A stretch of DNA of 64,000 nucleotides from Dryobates pubescens (GCF_014839835.1 NC_071621.1:16579402-16643401), one strand, 5' to 3'. Positions 1 to 13,110 are shown, numbered from the stretch's first letter. Notes: generated by a model not told the origin, from the letters alone. A program made the numbers and translations.

Positions 1-361
1 CAGTTGTTTTGAGGGGGTGTGGGTATGGAAATGTCAGTTGAATACATTTTTGATTGAAATTTGTGATTTAGGTGATGGAGGAACTTGTAGCTCCTTCCCC
101 TTTTACAAGAGGAGCTCAGTTTTAGCTCCCAGAGCCACTCCTGAAAGACCAGCTCAACACCTGAAGTGCTTTAATTACTTTTCATCTGTGAATGGAGCAT
201 TTTTCCATCTTCCAGGGCCTATTTTACAAGCAGCTAATGAGGTATTTAAAAATCAAATCCTGCCAGGTAAAAATTGGATCTCATGGATGATTAATTACTG
301 AAGGTCTCCTTCTGGGTTTTTGGGTTTTTTTCTTCCCCTCAGTGCTGGGCTCATTTTTAAT

Positions 362-900
362 GTGGTGTCTGAATCATGGAATTGTTTCAGTTGGCAAACA
401 CCTTCAAGATCATGGAGTCCAACCCTTCTCTAACTCCACCAAGTCTGGGGCTAAACCATGGCCCTCAGCATCACATTTCTGCCTCTGTGAAACCCAGGGA
501 CGGGGATTCAACCACCTCCTTGAGCAGCCTGGGCCAGTCTTTAAGAACCCTTCCAGTGAAGGAGTTTCTTCTGATGTCCAACCTAAACCTCCCCTGGTAC
601 AACTTGAGGCCATTTCCTCTTGTCCTATCTCCTGTTCCTTGGGCAAAGAGACCAACCACCACCTGGCTCCAAGATCCTTTCAGGGAGGTGTAGTGAGCCA
701 GAAGATCTCCCCTCAGCCTCCTTTTCTCCAGGCTCAACACCCCCAGCTCCCTCAGCTGCTCCTCACCAGTTCATTGCCCTTCTCTGGGTCCTCAGACCTC
801 TGAGGTTAAGAAGGTGATGCTCTATGAATCAGCCCCTTTTCCTCCAGGCTCAACAACTCCAGCTCCCTCAGCTGCTTCTCACAAGACCTGTTCCTCTCAG
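362..900 (-). mobile_element. CR1 fragments (antisense)
   Basis: From GAGTCCAACCCTTCTC to a second, shorter piece at 838-900 that repeats CTCCAGCTCCCTCAGCTGCT. The 3' part of a CR1 in reverse, encoding the LEKRRLRGD and [11 protein letters not shown] motifs of the ORF2 end. Confidence 0.9.
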
Positions 901-1376
901 AAGACTTGAGAGGTTCAAACTCAAAGGCTGATCTTTTAAACTTGATAGTTGAAAGAATCAAGTGGACCATTAAAACAATTGCAAGAATCCAACCCCAACC
1001 AAACCTCCACCCAGATGCTAAGCAAACACACACTTCCATTTGCAGGCTGAGTAAACATTTAATGGACCAAACTTTCCTTTTGACTTGGGAGTCTGGCTTA
1101 GAAACCATTGATGGGGCTCCAAGGAATCTGGCATCCAGTTTGTATTGCACAGCTCAATAAATTTCTCTCCTCACCACACTGCTCAGCAACAGAGCTTGAC
1201 AAGAGGCCTTCTTGAAACAAGCTGACCTTGAGGGCCAAAGCTTGTTGGCAAAGTTGGAGCTGTCTTGGCAGCTGCAGCTTGTGCCAGTGTGTTCACATCA
1301 GAAGGATGAACAAATCCAGTGTTTAGGTAACACTGATTCATAGAAGTAGAAGCTGGCTGTGATCTCTTCTGTCCCC
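901..1376. other. Unassigned intronic sequence
   Basis: No exon, RNA gene or clear repeat seen. The open frames are short and not supported. Confidence 0.5.
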
Positions 1377-1690
1377 TCACTACGAGACACTGAGGTGCTG
1401 GAGCAAGTCCAGAGAAAGGCAATGAAGGTGGGGAAGGGTCTGGAGAATCACAGAATCATTACAAGGGTGGAAAAGACCTCTGAGATCGAGTCCAACCATT
1501 AACCCAAAGTGCCAGGTCACCATTAAATCACAGAATCATTAAGAAGGGAAAAGACCTCTAAGATAAAGTCCACCCATCAACCCAACACCACTATGTCCAC
1601 TAAAATATGCCCCCAAGTGCCACGGCCACAGGTTTCTTGAACACCTCTAGGGATGGTGACTCCACCACCTCCCTGGGCAGCTTGTTGCAG
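1377..1690. mobile_element. Nested CR1 pieces, sense then antisense
   Basis: 1,377-1,443 is sense (LEQVQRKAMK). 1,444-1,527 and 1,528-1,690 are two antisense 3' ends, each starting with CACAGAATCATTA. The second holds the CATCAACCCAACACCAC stretch that was amplified at 61.7 kb. Confidence 0.85.
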
Positions 1691-1810
1691 ACAACACCAA
1701 GCTGGGGGCAGGAGTTGAGCTGTTAGAGGGTAGGAGAGCTCTGCAGAGGGACCTTGCCAGGCTGGGCAGATGGGCAGAGTCCAAGGGCATCCAAGCACCT
1801 CACATAGTGG
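1691..1810 (+). mobile_element. CR1 fragment (sense)
   Basis: Short piece reading [12 protein letters not shown]...[10 protein letters not shown], from upstream of the usual 3' end. It is probably split from its surroundings by insertion. Confidence 0.7.
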
Positions 1811-1811
1811 T

Positions 1812-2301
1812 GATGTTACAGAATCACCAAGGTTGGAAGAGACCTCAAAGATGATCAAGTCCAACCTGTCACCACAGACCTCATGACTAGACCATGGCAC
1901 TAAGTGCCACATCCAATCCCCTCTTGAACACCTCCAGGGATGGTGACTCCACCACCTCCCTGGGCAGCACATTCCAATGGCTAACGAGTCTCTCAGTGAA
2001 GAACTTTCTCCTCACCTCCAGCCTAAACTTCCCCTGGCACAGCTTGAGACTGTGTCCTCTTGTTCTGGTGCTGGTTGCCTGGAAGAAGAGACCAACCCCC
2101 ACCTGGCTACAACCTCCCTTCAGGTAGCTGTAGAGAGCAATGAGGTCTCCCCTGAACCTCCTCTTCTACAGGCTAAGCAACCCCAGCTCCCTCAGCCTCT
2201 CCTCACAGGACTGTGCTCAAGGCCTCTCCCCAGCTTTCAAGAGTCTCTAAGTCCTTCTTAACCTGAGGGGCCCAGAACTGGACACAGGACTCAAGGTGTC
2301 T
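1812..2301 (-). mobile_element. CR1 fragment (antisense)
   Basis: 3' end at left (CAGAATCACCAAGGTTGG), running to GGGGCCCAGAACTGGACAC. The reverse strand reads [18 protein letters not shown]. Confidence 0.93.
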
Positions 2302-2784
2302 GAAGATGTTCTCAGGATGTGGTATTTCCACATCAATTAACCTGTTAGAACCTTGTCTGTGTGTTTGGTCACTGAGTGAAGTAGAACAAAGTGAAATGGA
2401 GAGATTCTGAAATGCCAGCCCAAACACCACAACCCTGAACTGCTTTTGTCCCAAACTGGCATTACTAAGGAGATGTTTAACTAGAGGAGTGTGAGGACCA
2501 TTGGAGTAATAACAAAAAACCCCCAAACAGTAAATGGCATCAGTAAGGGGTGAGGCTAAAAGGACTCTAGGAGGACTCCCTTCTACCTGCTCACACTCTC
2601 ATTTTTAAGATGAGCCTTATAAATCCTCATCCTCTGACTCAGGGACATGCAACCATTCCCAGCTAAATGTCAACTGGAATGAAGAGGATTTTATGGCCCA
2701 AGATCTGCTACTGGTGCTCCTTCTCTTCCCCTGACATGTTTCAAATTCTCTGCTTCCTAAATCTGCTCTGAAATGTTTATTGGT
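2302..2784. other. Unassigned intronic sequence
   Basis: AT-richer than its CR1 neighbours. Nothing recognised. Confidence 0.5.
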
Positions 2785-3545
2785 TCATAGATTCCTGGAG
2801 GGGTTGGGGTTGGATGGGACCTTAAAGCTCATCCAGTTCCAATCCCCTTGCCATGGGCAGGGACACCTCCCACCAGCCCAGGCTGCACAAGGCCTCATTC
2901 AGCCTGGCCTTGAGTACCTCCAGGGAGGGGACATCCACAGCCTCCCTGGGCAAACTGTTCCAGTGGCTCCCCACCCTCACTGTCTAAGAATTTCTTCCTG
3001 ATGTCCAATGTCAATCTCCCCTCCACAGAGAGAGCTTTACTTACTGTGGTATCACCTCAACATCAGGAGAAACTTGTTTGGTGTGAGGGTGCTGGAGGCC
3101 TGGAGCAAGCTGCCCAGGGAAGAAGCATCCACAACCTCCATGGCAACCTGGGACAGGGCTTCTCCATGCTTCATAGAATCACAGAAGGTTGAAGGGACCT
3201 TTCCAGGTCACCCAGTCCAACCCCACTGCATTCTGTAGGGACATCTTCAACCAGAGCAGGCTGCTCAGAGCCCCACATAACCTGACCTGGAATGGTTCCA
3301 GGGTTGGGCATCTCTCATCTCTGGGCAACATGGGCCAGGCTCTCACCACCCTCAGTATGAAACATTTCTCCCTTCTCCCCAGTCTGAATCTCCCTCTTTT
3401 AGCTTCAAACCATCCCCCCCTTGTCCTGTTCCAACAGGCCCTGCTCCAAAGTCTCTCCCCAGCTTTCTTCTCAGCCCCTTTAAGTTGGGTTGGACAACAT
3501 GACCTTGACAGGTCCCTTTAACCTTCTGTGATTCTATGAAGTATG
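2785..3545. mobile_element. CR1 mosaic: antisense, sense, antisense, sense
   Basis: 2,785-3,030 antisense; 3,050-3,135 sense (RNLFGVRVLEAWSKLPREE); 3,170-3,480 antisense; 3,481-3,545 a sense 3' end finishing TTCTGTGATTCTATGAA. Orientation flips mark nested insertions. Confidence 0.88.
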
Positions 3546-4162
3546 GGGTGGGAGGGAGGGGGGAACCCTCCCATTTCTGCAGAGAAAAGCAGCTGAATGC
3601 TTCTTCCAGAGGAGTTGTTCCTGCAGCATTTAATGCTCTGGAGTTTGGTTCACCGTCTCCTTTCCTCCCTACAGCTGATGTCCTCCTAATTAAACCCTGC
3701 TCTCTGCAGTCATTACAAGAAGGACAAGAGCTCTGACATCTGTCACCACAGCATCTGTCACTCTGCTGGAACATCAGCTGGCCTTGGCCTTTCTTCCTAT
3801 CCACAAGGCTTCATTTAGGTTCCTTAGGGCCACAATTACCTGGCACCGCATTTCTACACCGCCCAGGCACAGCTGGATCCCCTCCTCATAAATCTCTTGA
3901 TTTACAACCCTGGTGGATCAAGCAGACAGCTTCATCAGATATGGACAGGGCCATTCTCCCTGCCAGGAGCTATTTGTGCCAGCAGGAAGAGTGACAGGAA
4001 AGTCTTGATAATTGGGACACAAAAGAATTCAGCCTCTACCTGACTCCACCACAAGACCTCAAATGTTTATCTTCTCCTCTCGCCTCCCCAGGCCCATGCA
4101 GAATACAGCCTCTTGGGTTCTTGATTTCCACCTAATCTCCTCATGCTATGTAGTTGCATAAT
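3546..4162. other. Unassigned intronic sequence
   Basis: Between two CR1 blocks. Nothing recognised. Confidence 0.5.
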
Positions 4163-4955
4163 CACACAGAACCCCAGCATGGTGAGGGGTGGGAAGGGAG
4201 CTCTGGAGCTCAGCCAGGCCAAGCCCAGCCTGCTCCAGCAGGGCACCCCCAGCAGCTTGCCCAGCAGCACCATGGCCAGGGGGGGTTGGAAGCTCTCCAC
4301 ACAAGGAGACTCCACAACCTCTCTGGGCAGCCTGCTCCAGGCCTCCACCACCCTCACAACAAACAACTTTCTCTTCATCCTCAAATAGAACCTCCTGGCT
4401 GCCAGTTTGTGCCCCTTGGCCTGTCCCTGGGCAGCACTCAGCAGATGCCAGCCCCAGCCTCTTGCCCCCCACAGCCCCTTCAGCTCTTGCTGAGCATTGC
4501 TCAGCTCCCCTCTGGGGCTGCTCTTCTGCAGGCTCTCAGCCTTTGCTCCTCACAGAGCTGCTGCAGGCCCCTCAGCCTCTCCCCAGCCTGTCTTGGACTC
4601 TCTCCAGTAGTTCCCTGTCTCTCTTAAAATGAGGAGCTCAGAACTGGACCCAGGACTCACTAGGGCAGAGTGGGAGGAGAGCTTCCTTCCACCTGCTGCC
4701 AGCCACACTCTTCTTCATGCCTCTCTGGAGACCTTTGGGCTTCTTGGCCACCAGCACATGTTGCTGGCTCATCTTCCTGTCCTCCAGCATTCCCACATCC
4801 TTCTCCTCGGAGCTGCTTTCCAGCAGCTCCCCCCTAGGCTGTGCTGCAGCAGGAGGTTGTCCCTCCCTGGGGACAGGACCCTCCCCTTGCCCTGCTTGAA
4901 CTTCAGGACGTTCCTGCAGCCTGTCCACTTTAGACAGGCTTCTAATTTAGCTCAT
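4163..4955 (-). mobile_element. CR1, 'GAACCCCAGCATGG' subfamily (antisense)
   Basis: Begins AGAACCCCAGCATGGTGAGG and runs about 790 bases to TTGAACTTCAGGACG. It belongs to a homogeneous subgroup with copies at 9.4, 19.8, 33.5, 34.0, 37.0, 42.4 and 45.7 kb. Confidence 0.92.
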
Positions 4956-5644
4956 CAAAACAAACCCCCAACCAAAAGTGGTGAGTTAGAGAAGAGTAGA
5001 TAAAGTCCCATGGAGCAGACAGCAATGGTGAGAGAGAGGAGACAGCACAGATTAAGTCTGTCTCACAGGAGGCATTTCTCCTGCATGGATTCATGGTATG
5101 GAACACAGAGGACTTCCATTAGCTATGGAAGGCATCATTAGAGTGGCAATATCCTCAGGCACACAACAGCTGCAGAAGGGAGGAGATACAATGGGTGGCC
5201 ACCTGGGCACAGGGTTCTGGAGTGAAGCAGTGCTGCCTTCTACTCTCCTCAGCACCATTCTGATGTAAGCTGAAAGCAGCTCAGGGAGCCCAGGCAGCAT
5301 TTCCCATGCTGAATGGAACTATCAGCATCTTCCTAAAGCCTTTCTGCCCTTCCATGCACCACAAACAAGGCTAACTCAGGCTTTCCAAGCACCAATTAGA
5401 GAAGGTTCTGGAGACCAATTAAAAATGCTACACAGATTCTCACCAACTTCCCATCCCTCCAGCACTGAGTTAATTAAAGTTTTGCCTAATGCTTCCCCAG
5501 CAGCATTATCCACCTGGAAAAACATTGGAACACCTCCTCCTGCTCCCTCTTTTTGTCTCTACCAGCCCCTGTGCTGCCCTCTCACCCCAGGAGACCATCA
5601 GCCTCCTTGGCCCTGAGGGCACATTGCTGGCTTGTGGGCAAGTC
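4956..5644. other. Unassigned intronic sequence
   Basis: Nothing recognised on either strand. Confidence 0.5.
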
Positions 5645-6665
5645 AGAATCACAGAATCATTTACAATCAGAGAATGGGTTGGGTTGGAAGGGACCTTAAA
5701 GCTCACCCACTTCCAACCCCCTGCCATGGGCAGGGACACCTCCCACCAGCCCAGCTTGCTCAAGGCCTCATCCAACCTGGCCTTGAACACCTCCAGGGAG
5801 GGGAAATCCACAGCCTCCAGGGGCAACCTGTTCCAGTGTCTCCCCACCCTCACTGGCAAGAATTTCTTCCTAATATCCAGTCTCAATCTCCCCTCTTCCA
5901 GCTTCAATCCATTCCCCCCTTGTCAAAAGTCCCTCCCCAGCTCTCCTGTAGCTCCCTTCAGGTACTGGAAGGCTGCTCTAAGGTCTTCCTGGAGCCTTCT
6001 CTTCTCCAGGCTGAACAGCCCCAACACTCCCAGCCTGTCCCCCAGCCTTCTGATCATCTTCCTGGTCTCATCTTGATCCTTTCCAACAGTTCCATGTCCT
6101 TCCTGTTCTGGGGGCACCAGAACTGGACATAGTGCTCCAGATGAACTTTTCCACCACCCTGCCAGCTGCTTCTCTGTAAAGCTGCTTTCCAGCAGACCAC
6201 AACCCATCAGCCATCCTGCTGCAAGAGGTTGCTCCTCCCCAGGGGCAGGACCCTCCACTTGCCCTTGCTGAACTTGATGAGGCTTCTCTCCCCCAATCCA
6301 GCCTGGCCAGCTCTCACTGAATGGCAGCACAGCCTGAGGGCTGCTACCACTCCTCCCAGTGCAAACTGGTTGAGGGTCCACTCTGCCCCTCCATGCAGGT
6401 AATTGATGGACATGTTGAACAAGACTGGACCCAGTCCTGACCCCTGAGGAGCACCACAAGCTCCATGCCTCCAACTAGACTCTGCAGCACAGCTCACAAC
6501 CCTCTGAGCTCCATCCTTCAGCCAGAACCTACCATTTCCTGAGCACTTCTGCAAGGGCCAAGCCTTGACCTGAGATCTTTCCACGGAGGAGCCGCAGGGA
6601 ACAGCTTCCACAGAAGCTCTCTTCTCCCACAACTCACCCTTCAGGCAGACACACAAGTGAGGATT
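5645..6665 (-). mobile_element. CR1, ~1 kb (antisense)
   Basis: 3' end at left (AGAATGGGTTGGGTTGGAAG). The inner part reaches the reverse-transcriptase C-terminal region (GSGLGPVLFNMSINYL on the minus strand). 5'-truncated. Confidence 0.94.
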
Positions 6666-7057
6666 TCTTCTGAAAGAAGCTTGAACAACATCTTAAAATA
6701 GTCCTGATTTCAGGTTGATGCAGTCTGGCTTCTGAAGAGGCAGCTTGTAAGGATGGAAACAGAAGTGCCGAGAGAACATTCTGTGCCCTCCCCTCCCGTC
6801 AAGTGCACCTCTCCACGCAGCAACAGCAGGAACTCAGCCAGCACTTGCTGAGCCAAGCTGACAAGGATGCCCAGGGACAAAACCTGGGGACTGGGGCAAA
6901 AATAACCCAAGCCAAGATGTAGAGAGTCCTGAGCACCACAGTCCACAGGGGTTAGCACGTGTGATGCAACTCCAGAGCAAGGCAGGAGGAAAACAGCTGA
7001 GGGCAAAAAAAATACAGAGCAGAACAGGGATGCCAGCAGCAGGCACAGGACCCTGGG
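6666..7057. other. Unassigned intronic sequence
   Basis: Nothing recognised. A 125-codon minus-strand frame lacks family features. Confidence 0.5.
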
Positions 7058-7180
7058 TCTCACAGAATCCTTGGCTGGAAGGGACATCTGAAGCTTATCC
7101 AGTCCAAAGCCCTGTAGTCAGAAGGGACATCCTCTACTAGAGCAGGATGCTCAGTGCCTTGTGAAGCCTGACCTTGAATA
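7058..7180 (-). mobile_element. CR1 3' end fragment (antisense)
   Basis: CTCACAGAATCCTTGGCTGG to GCCTGACCTTGAATA, interrupted by the next copy. Confidence 0.85.
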
Positions 7181-8000
7181 CAGAATAGAACAGACCAGAC
7201 CAGATTGGAAGAGACCTTCAAGATCATCGAGTCCAACCTATCATCCAACACCACCTAATCAACTAACCCATGGCACCAAGCACCCCATCCAGTCTCCACC
7301 AGTGATGGTGACTCCACCACCTCCCTGGGCAGCCCATTCCAATGGGCAATCGCTCTCTCTGTGTAGAACTTCTTCCTAACCTCCAGCCTAAACCTCCCCT
7401 GGCACAGCTTGAGACTGTGCCCTCTTGTTCTGGTACTGGTTGCCTGGAAGAAGAGACCAACCCCCACCTAGGTACAACCTCCCTTCAGGGAGTTGGAGAG
7501 AGCAAGAAGGTCACCCCTGAGTCTCCTCCTCTCCAGGCTAAGCAACCCCAGCTCCCTCAGCCTCTCCTCATAGGGCTGTGCTCCAGACCCCTCCCCAGCT
7601 TTGGAGCCCTTCTCTGGACACCTTCCAGCAAGTCAACCTCCTTCCTAAACTGAGGGGCCCAGAACTGGACACAAGACTCAAGGTGTGGCCTAACCAGTGC
7701 AGTATACAGGGGCAGAATGACCTCCCTGCTCCTGATGCAGGCCAGGATGCCATTGGCCCTCTTGGCTGCCTGGGCACACTGCAGGCTCATGTTCAGCCTA
7801 CCATCAACCAACACCCCCAGGTCCCCCTCTGCCTGGCTGCTCTCCAGCCACTCTGAGCCCAGCCTGTAGCACTGCCTGGGGTTGCTGTGGCCAATGTACA
7901 GAACCTGGCACTTGGATGTGTTCAATCTCATGCAGTTAGGTATCTCCAGGGATGGGGCCTCAGCTACCTCCCTGAGTGCTGTTCCAGTGTTCCACTGCCA
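7181..8000 (-). mobile_element. CR1 fragments (antisense)
   Basis: A good 750-base copy with the phrase TCATCGAGTCCAACC at left and TGCACTTGG-type sequence at right, then at about 7,940-8,000 a scrap of another copy (GGGATGGGGCCTCAGC). Confidence 0.93.
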
Positions 8001-8045
8001 AAAAACCCACCCACAAGTGATTTTTAGCAACAGGAAACCAAAAAG

Positions 8046-8530
8046 CACAGAATTGCTTGGTGGGAAAAGACCTCTGAGATCACCCAGTCCAACCACTCCC
8101 TAACTCCACCAAGTCTGGGGCTAAACCATGGCCCTCAGCACCACAGTTCTGTGCCTTTTAGAGACCTCAAGGGATGGGGGATTCAACCAGCTCCCTGGGC
8201 GGCCTGGTCCAGTCTTTGAGAGCCCTTCCAGTGAAGAAGTTTCTTCTGATGTCCAACCAAAACCTCTCCTGGTACAACTTGAGGCCATTTCCTCTTGTCC
8301 TATTCCCTTGAGAGAAGAAACCAACCCCCACCTGGCTCCAGCCTCCTCTCAGGGAGCTGTAGAAAGCCAGAAGCTCTCCCTTCAGCCTCCTTTTCTCCAG
8401 GCTCAACCCCCCCAGCTCCCTCAGCTGCTCCTCACCAGACCCTTCACCAGTTCATTGCCCTTCTCTGGACACACTCCAGCACCTCAAAGTCTTTCTTGCA
8501 GCAAGGGGCCCAAAACCTGCCTCCAGTCCT
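8046..8530 (-). mobile_element. CR1 fragment (antisense)
   Basis: Starts CACAGAATTGCTTGGTGGG and resembles the copy at 362 (AACTCCACCAAGTCTGGGGC). It reaches GCCCAAAACCTGCCTCCAG. Confidence 0.92.
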
Positions 8531-9437
8531 CACGATGCGACCTCAGCAGTGCCGAGACCAGGGGAAGAGATGCAAAACATAGAAGCTGCACACTTGGGTC
8601 TCCTCAGACACTTGAGCAAGCCCAGGCAAGACAAGGCTGCAAACACCTTCTGATAAGAACTCAAATGTATCTTGACACCACACTCCCTGCTTCTCCTCCA
8701 CAACTCTGCTCCTCAGCTTTCCTCCTGGGGAATAGCAGGGCAGAATCGAGGCCACCAGGCATGGACGCTCAACCCTCCTGCTGCCTGCTCCACCTGTGCT
8801 GCAAATTGAGAGCTTCAAAGCCCCAAGGATGTCGATCTGGCAAACCCAACAAGGTTAATCCAGCCACCCCCCAAAACTTCCTCCCTGAGACACAGGCTCC
8901 TCTGTCAGGAACTTCAACCAGCTGACAATAATTTGGTTTCTTCCCAGCTGCATTCCCCAAATGCCTTGGAAAGAAGCCAGGGAGCCTGAGGGGGGTCTGC
9001 TGATTTATGAAGTCTTTCTGGGTTTGCCTTTAAAAGATAAGAATTTAGTTCCAAAGAGCCACGGGAACCAGTCTGGGGGCTGTTGTTGTTGTTTGGGTTT
9101 CTTTCAATATCAAAAGGTAATGCCGTGAGGGTCAGCTACAGAAGGGGAAAAACAAGCAAAAAAACAAACCAGGAAAGAAATTGAGTTTGGAGCAGGAAAT
9201 TCTTGAGAGGAGAATTATCTGCACTCCAGCATCTTGAAATAAACATTCTCCTCCAGGGGTATTTTTGTCCAGAGGAACAATCCCCAAGGGCTCCAGGGAG
9301 CAGCCTCAGCAGCTAGGGATGTTTGCTTCCATTCCTGTTTCGTGTTTACTCTCCAAGACACACGGAAGAGGCTTGTTTCCAGCTCCTGGATAACGCACGC
9401 AGGAGATCGTTTTGGGTCTTCAGGATGTGCTACACAC
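8531..9437. other. Unassigned intronic sequence
   Basis: About 900 bases free of obvious CR1. No coding signal seen. Confidence 0.5.
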
Positions 9438-9632
9438 TGCAGCTCCTCACAGAACCCCTGCAGGGTTGGGATAGGAAGGGACCTCTGGAGCTCAGCCAGT
9501 CCAAGCCCCCCTGCTCCAGCAGAGCACCCACTGCAGGTTGCCCAGGAGTACAATGACCAAGGTGGGTTGGAAGCTCTCCACACAAGGAGACTTCGCAACC
9601 TCTCTGGGCAGCCTGCTCCAGGCCTCCAGCAT
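9438..9632 (-). mobile_element. CR1 3' fragment (antisense)
   Basis: AGAACCCCTGCAGGG to AGGCCTCCAGCA. Same subfamily as 4,163, cut short where a sense copy begins. Confidence 0.88.
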
Positions 9633-9639
9633 CACTCCA

Positions 9640-10366
9640 GCACAGCAACCCCAGGCTGTGCTACAGGCTGGGGTCAGAGTGGCTGGAGAGCAGCCAGGCA
9701 GAGAGGGACCTGGGGGTGCTGGTTGAGAGTAGGCTGAACATGAGCCTGCAGTGTGCCCAGGGGGCCAAGAAGGCCAAGGGCATCCTGGCCTGCATCAGGA
9801 GCAGTGTGGCCAGCAGGAGCAGGGAGGTCATTCTGCCCTGTCCTCAGCACTGGTTAGGCCACACCTTGAGTCCTGTGTCCAGTTCTGGGCCCCTCAGGTT
9901 AAGAAGGACATTGAGATGCTGGAGGGTGTCCAGAGAAGGGCAGCAAAGTTGGGGAGGGGTCTGGAGCACAGCCCTGTGAGGAGAGGCTGAGGGAGCTGGG
10001 GTTGCTTAGCCTGGAGAAGAGGAGGCTCAGGGGAGACCTTCTTGCTCTCTCCAACTCCCTGAAGGGAGGTTGTAGCCAGGTGGGGGTTGGTTTCTTCTCC
10101 CAGATACCCAGCACCAACACAAGAGGACACAGTCTCAAGCTGTGCCAGGGGAGGTTTAGGCTGGAGGTGAGGAAGAAGTTCTTTCCAGTTAGAGTGACTG
10201 GCCATTGGAACGGGCTGCCCGGGGAGGTGGTGGAGTCACCATCACTGGAGGTGTTTAAGAAGAGACTGGATGGGGTGCTTGGTGCCATGGTGTAGTTGAT
10301 CAGATGGTGTTGGGGGATAGGTTGGACTCAATCTCAAAGGTCTTTTCTGGTTAATTCTGTATTCTG
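9640..10366 (+). mobile_element. CR1, 3' 730 bases (sense)
   Basis: From CAGCAACCCCAGGCTGTGC through [14 protein letters not shown] and [17 protein letters not shown] to a 3' end GGTTAATTCTGTATTCTG. Confidence 0.94.
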
Positions 10367-10489
10367 TAATTGTGTGCTGGTGGATAATAGCCACTGTGAG
10401 GGCACCCAGCAGAGGAAGTAACTTGACTAAGAAAGAGAAATGGGAAGCTGAAGAAGCAGAAAAAAGAGGAACATAATGATGAAGTGATC

Positions 10490-11085
10490 AAGAGCAGCAT
10501 AGCAGCAGATCAAGGGAGGGGATTCTCCCTCTCTGCTCCACTCTGCTGAGACCACACCTGGAGCACTGTGTCCAGTTCTGGAGCTTCTGTTCCAGGAAGG
10601 AGCTGGAGGTACTGGAAGGTGTCCAGAGCAGGGCCACAAGAATAAGCAGAGGGCTGGAGCTGCTCTGCTATGGAGACAGACTGAGAGAGTTGGGGTTGTG
10701 CAGTCTGGAGAAGAGAAGGCTCTGAGGAGACCTCCTTGTGGTCTTCCAGTATCTGCAGGGGGATACAGGAACGCTGGGGAGGGACTTCTGAGAGTGTCAG
10801 GGAGGGATAGGACTGGGGGAAATGGAGCAAAATTAGAAGTGGGTAGAATCAGATTGGGTGTGAGGAAGAATTCTTCCCCATGAGGGTGGTGAGAGCCTGG
10901 CACAGGTTGCCCAGGGAGGTGGTGGAAGCCTCATCCCTGGATGTGTTCAAGGCCAGGCTGTAGGTGGCTGTGAGCAACCTGCTCTGGTGGGAGGTGTCCC
11001 TGCCCATGGCAGGGGGGTTGGGACTAGATGAGCCTTGAGGTCCCTTCCAACCCTGACAATTCTATGATTCTAGGATTCTAAGTGA
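10490..11085 (+). mobile_element. CR1 fragment (sense)
   Basis: Ends with CTATGATTCTAGGATTCT, the short octamer-like CR1 tail. It resembles the copies at 18.8, 50.3 and 63.6 kb. Confidence 0.93.
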
Positions 11086-11596
11086 AAACCAAAGAACTGA
11101 CATTAGGAGGCAGCTTGGAAAGCTGAGGAGGAATGACAAGAGCCTGAATTGAGTTGGAAGAGACCCACCCTGGGAAAACCTCTCTGTAAGGCATTTTAAG
11201 GTCAGGAATTCCCAAAGCAGCTTAGGATTTCCTTGAGCTGCCAGAGCAAACTCAAAGTTTCATTTCAGCCATTTTCACAGGAGCTGTGTTCAAGCTGCTG
11301 GGAGATTCACCTCCAGCTTCACCCATGCGAGCAGCAGCTCAGCTTCAGTAAAGCCACCCAAGCTTTTATGCAGAGATTTTTCAGCCATTTTGAGTGAGGA
11401 CACAAAACTGCTTCCAGCAGCAGAGGCATCACTCTGAAACCAGGGGAAGGCAGGAAAATTAAAAAGGGGAAAAAACACAATAATATTAAAATCAGGTGAT
11501 AGAGACGAGGCAGAGGAGGCAGCAAACCTCTCAGGTGAGGCCCTGCCTACTGTGGCCCAGCACAGTCAAGAAGGGCTCAGAGGTTCCCCTGAATGA
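11086..11596. other. Unassigned intronic sequence
   Basis: Nothing recognised. Confidence 0.5.
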
Positions 11597-12800
11597 GAGC
11601 CACAGAGTGTTAAGGGTTGGAAGGGACCTCCAGAGATCATCCAGTCCAACCCCCCTGCCAGAGCAGGAGCACCTAGAGCAGGTCACACAGGAACACATCC
11701 AGACAGGTCTTGAACATCTCCACAGAGGGAGACTCCACAACCCCCCTGGGCAGCCTGTTCCAGGCTTCTGTCACCCTCACAGGGAAATAATTCTTCCTCC
11801 TGTTTCCATGGAACTTCCTATGCCTCAGCTTCCACCATTGCCTCTTGTGCTGGCATTGGGCATCACCCAGCAGAGCCTGGCTCCAGCCTCTTGGCACTCA
11901 CCCTGCACATCTTTATCAACAGCAATGAGGTCACCTCTCAGGCTCCTCCTCTCCAAGCTACAGAGCCCTCAGCTCCCTCAGGCTCTCCCCAGCAGGAAGA
12001 TGTTCCACTGCCTTCAGCATCTTTGTGGCTCTGTGCTGAACTCTTTCAAGCAGTTCCCTGAGATCCTTATTGAACTGAGGGGCCCAGAACTGGACACAAT
12101 ATTCCAGAAGTTGCCTCACCAGGGCAGAGGGGGAGGAGAGCCTCTCTGGGCCTACCACCCACAGCCCTTCTAATCCACCCCAGGATGGCTTTGCCCTTCT
12201 TGACCACCAAAGCACATTGCTGGCTCATGGTCAACCTCCCATCCACCAGGACCCCCAGGTCCTTTTCCCCTTCACTGCTCTCCAGCAGCTCAGTCCCCAG
12301 CCTGTACTGCTCCCAAGGGTTGCTCCTTCCCAGGTGCAAGACTATCCCCTTGACCTTGTTGAACTCCATTCCATTTCTCCCTGCCCAACTCTCAGTCTAA
12401 GTCTGGCTGCATGGCAGCACAACCCTCCTGTACCAGCTTGGTGCCACCAGCAGACTTGCTGGCAGTGTCCTCACCCAGGTCATTGATGAATATATTGAAC
12501 AGTCCTGGCCCCAGTACTGACCCCTGAGTGGACTCCACTAGGCACAGGCCTCCAACTAGCCTGTGCTCCACTGATCTCATGCAGCCTGGAGTCTCTCTGC
12601 CAGTTCATTCTGTTGTACAGGAGAGCTGAACCCTGGCCAGCCACCTTCACAAGCCTGACTGCAGCCCTCCAGGCAACATGAGCTGCAGATTCAGTTGCTC
12701 TTCCCAAAGCAAGAGCTCTCCACTTCCCTGCATCTCCACCCAAATGCCCTGGAGCATGGCTCTGAGCTCACACTGCTCTCAGAGTTTATTGATCTGTGCC
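11597..12800 (-). mobile_element. CR1, ~1.2 kb (antisense)
   Basis: One of the longest copies. 3' end GAGTGTTAAGGGTTGG at left. The minus strand includes [17 protein letters not shown] near 12,500. Confidence 0.94.
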
Positions 12801-12814
12801 CACATGAAGCTTTT

Positions 12815-13110
12815 CATGGAATCACAGAATGGTGAGGGGGTGGAAGGAACTGCTGGATGTTGAGTCATCTGCCAAAGCCAGGCCACCTAGGGCAGGTCAC
12901 ACAAGAACACATCCAGACAGGTCTTGTAAGTCTCACAACCTCTCTGGGCAGCCTGCTCCAGGACTCTGTCACCTTCCCATCAAAGAAGTTTCTCCTCATG
13001 TTGAGGTGGAATTTCCTGTGGCTGAGTTTCCATCCCTTGCCCTTCATCCTGTCACTGGCTGGCTCCATCTTCCTGACAGCCACCATGCTGGCTGGTTGTT
13101 CTGCACATGC
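12815..13110 (-). mobile_element. CR1 fragment (antisense)
   Basis: Starts GGAATCACAGAATGGTGAGG. An internal gap drops part of the consensus after CAGGTCTTG. Confidence 0.88.
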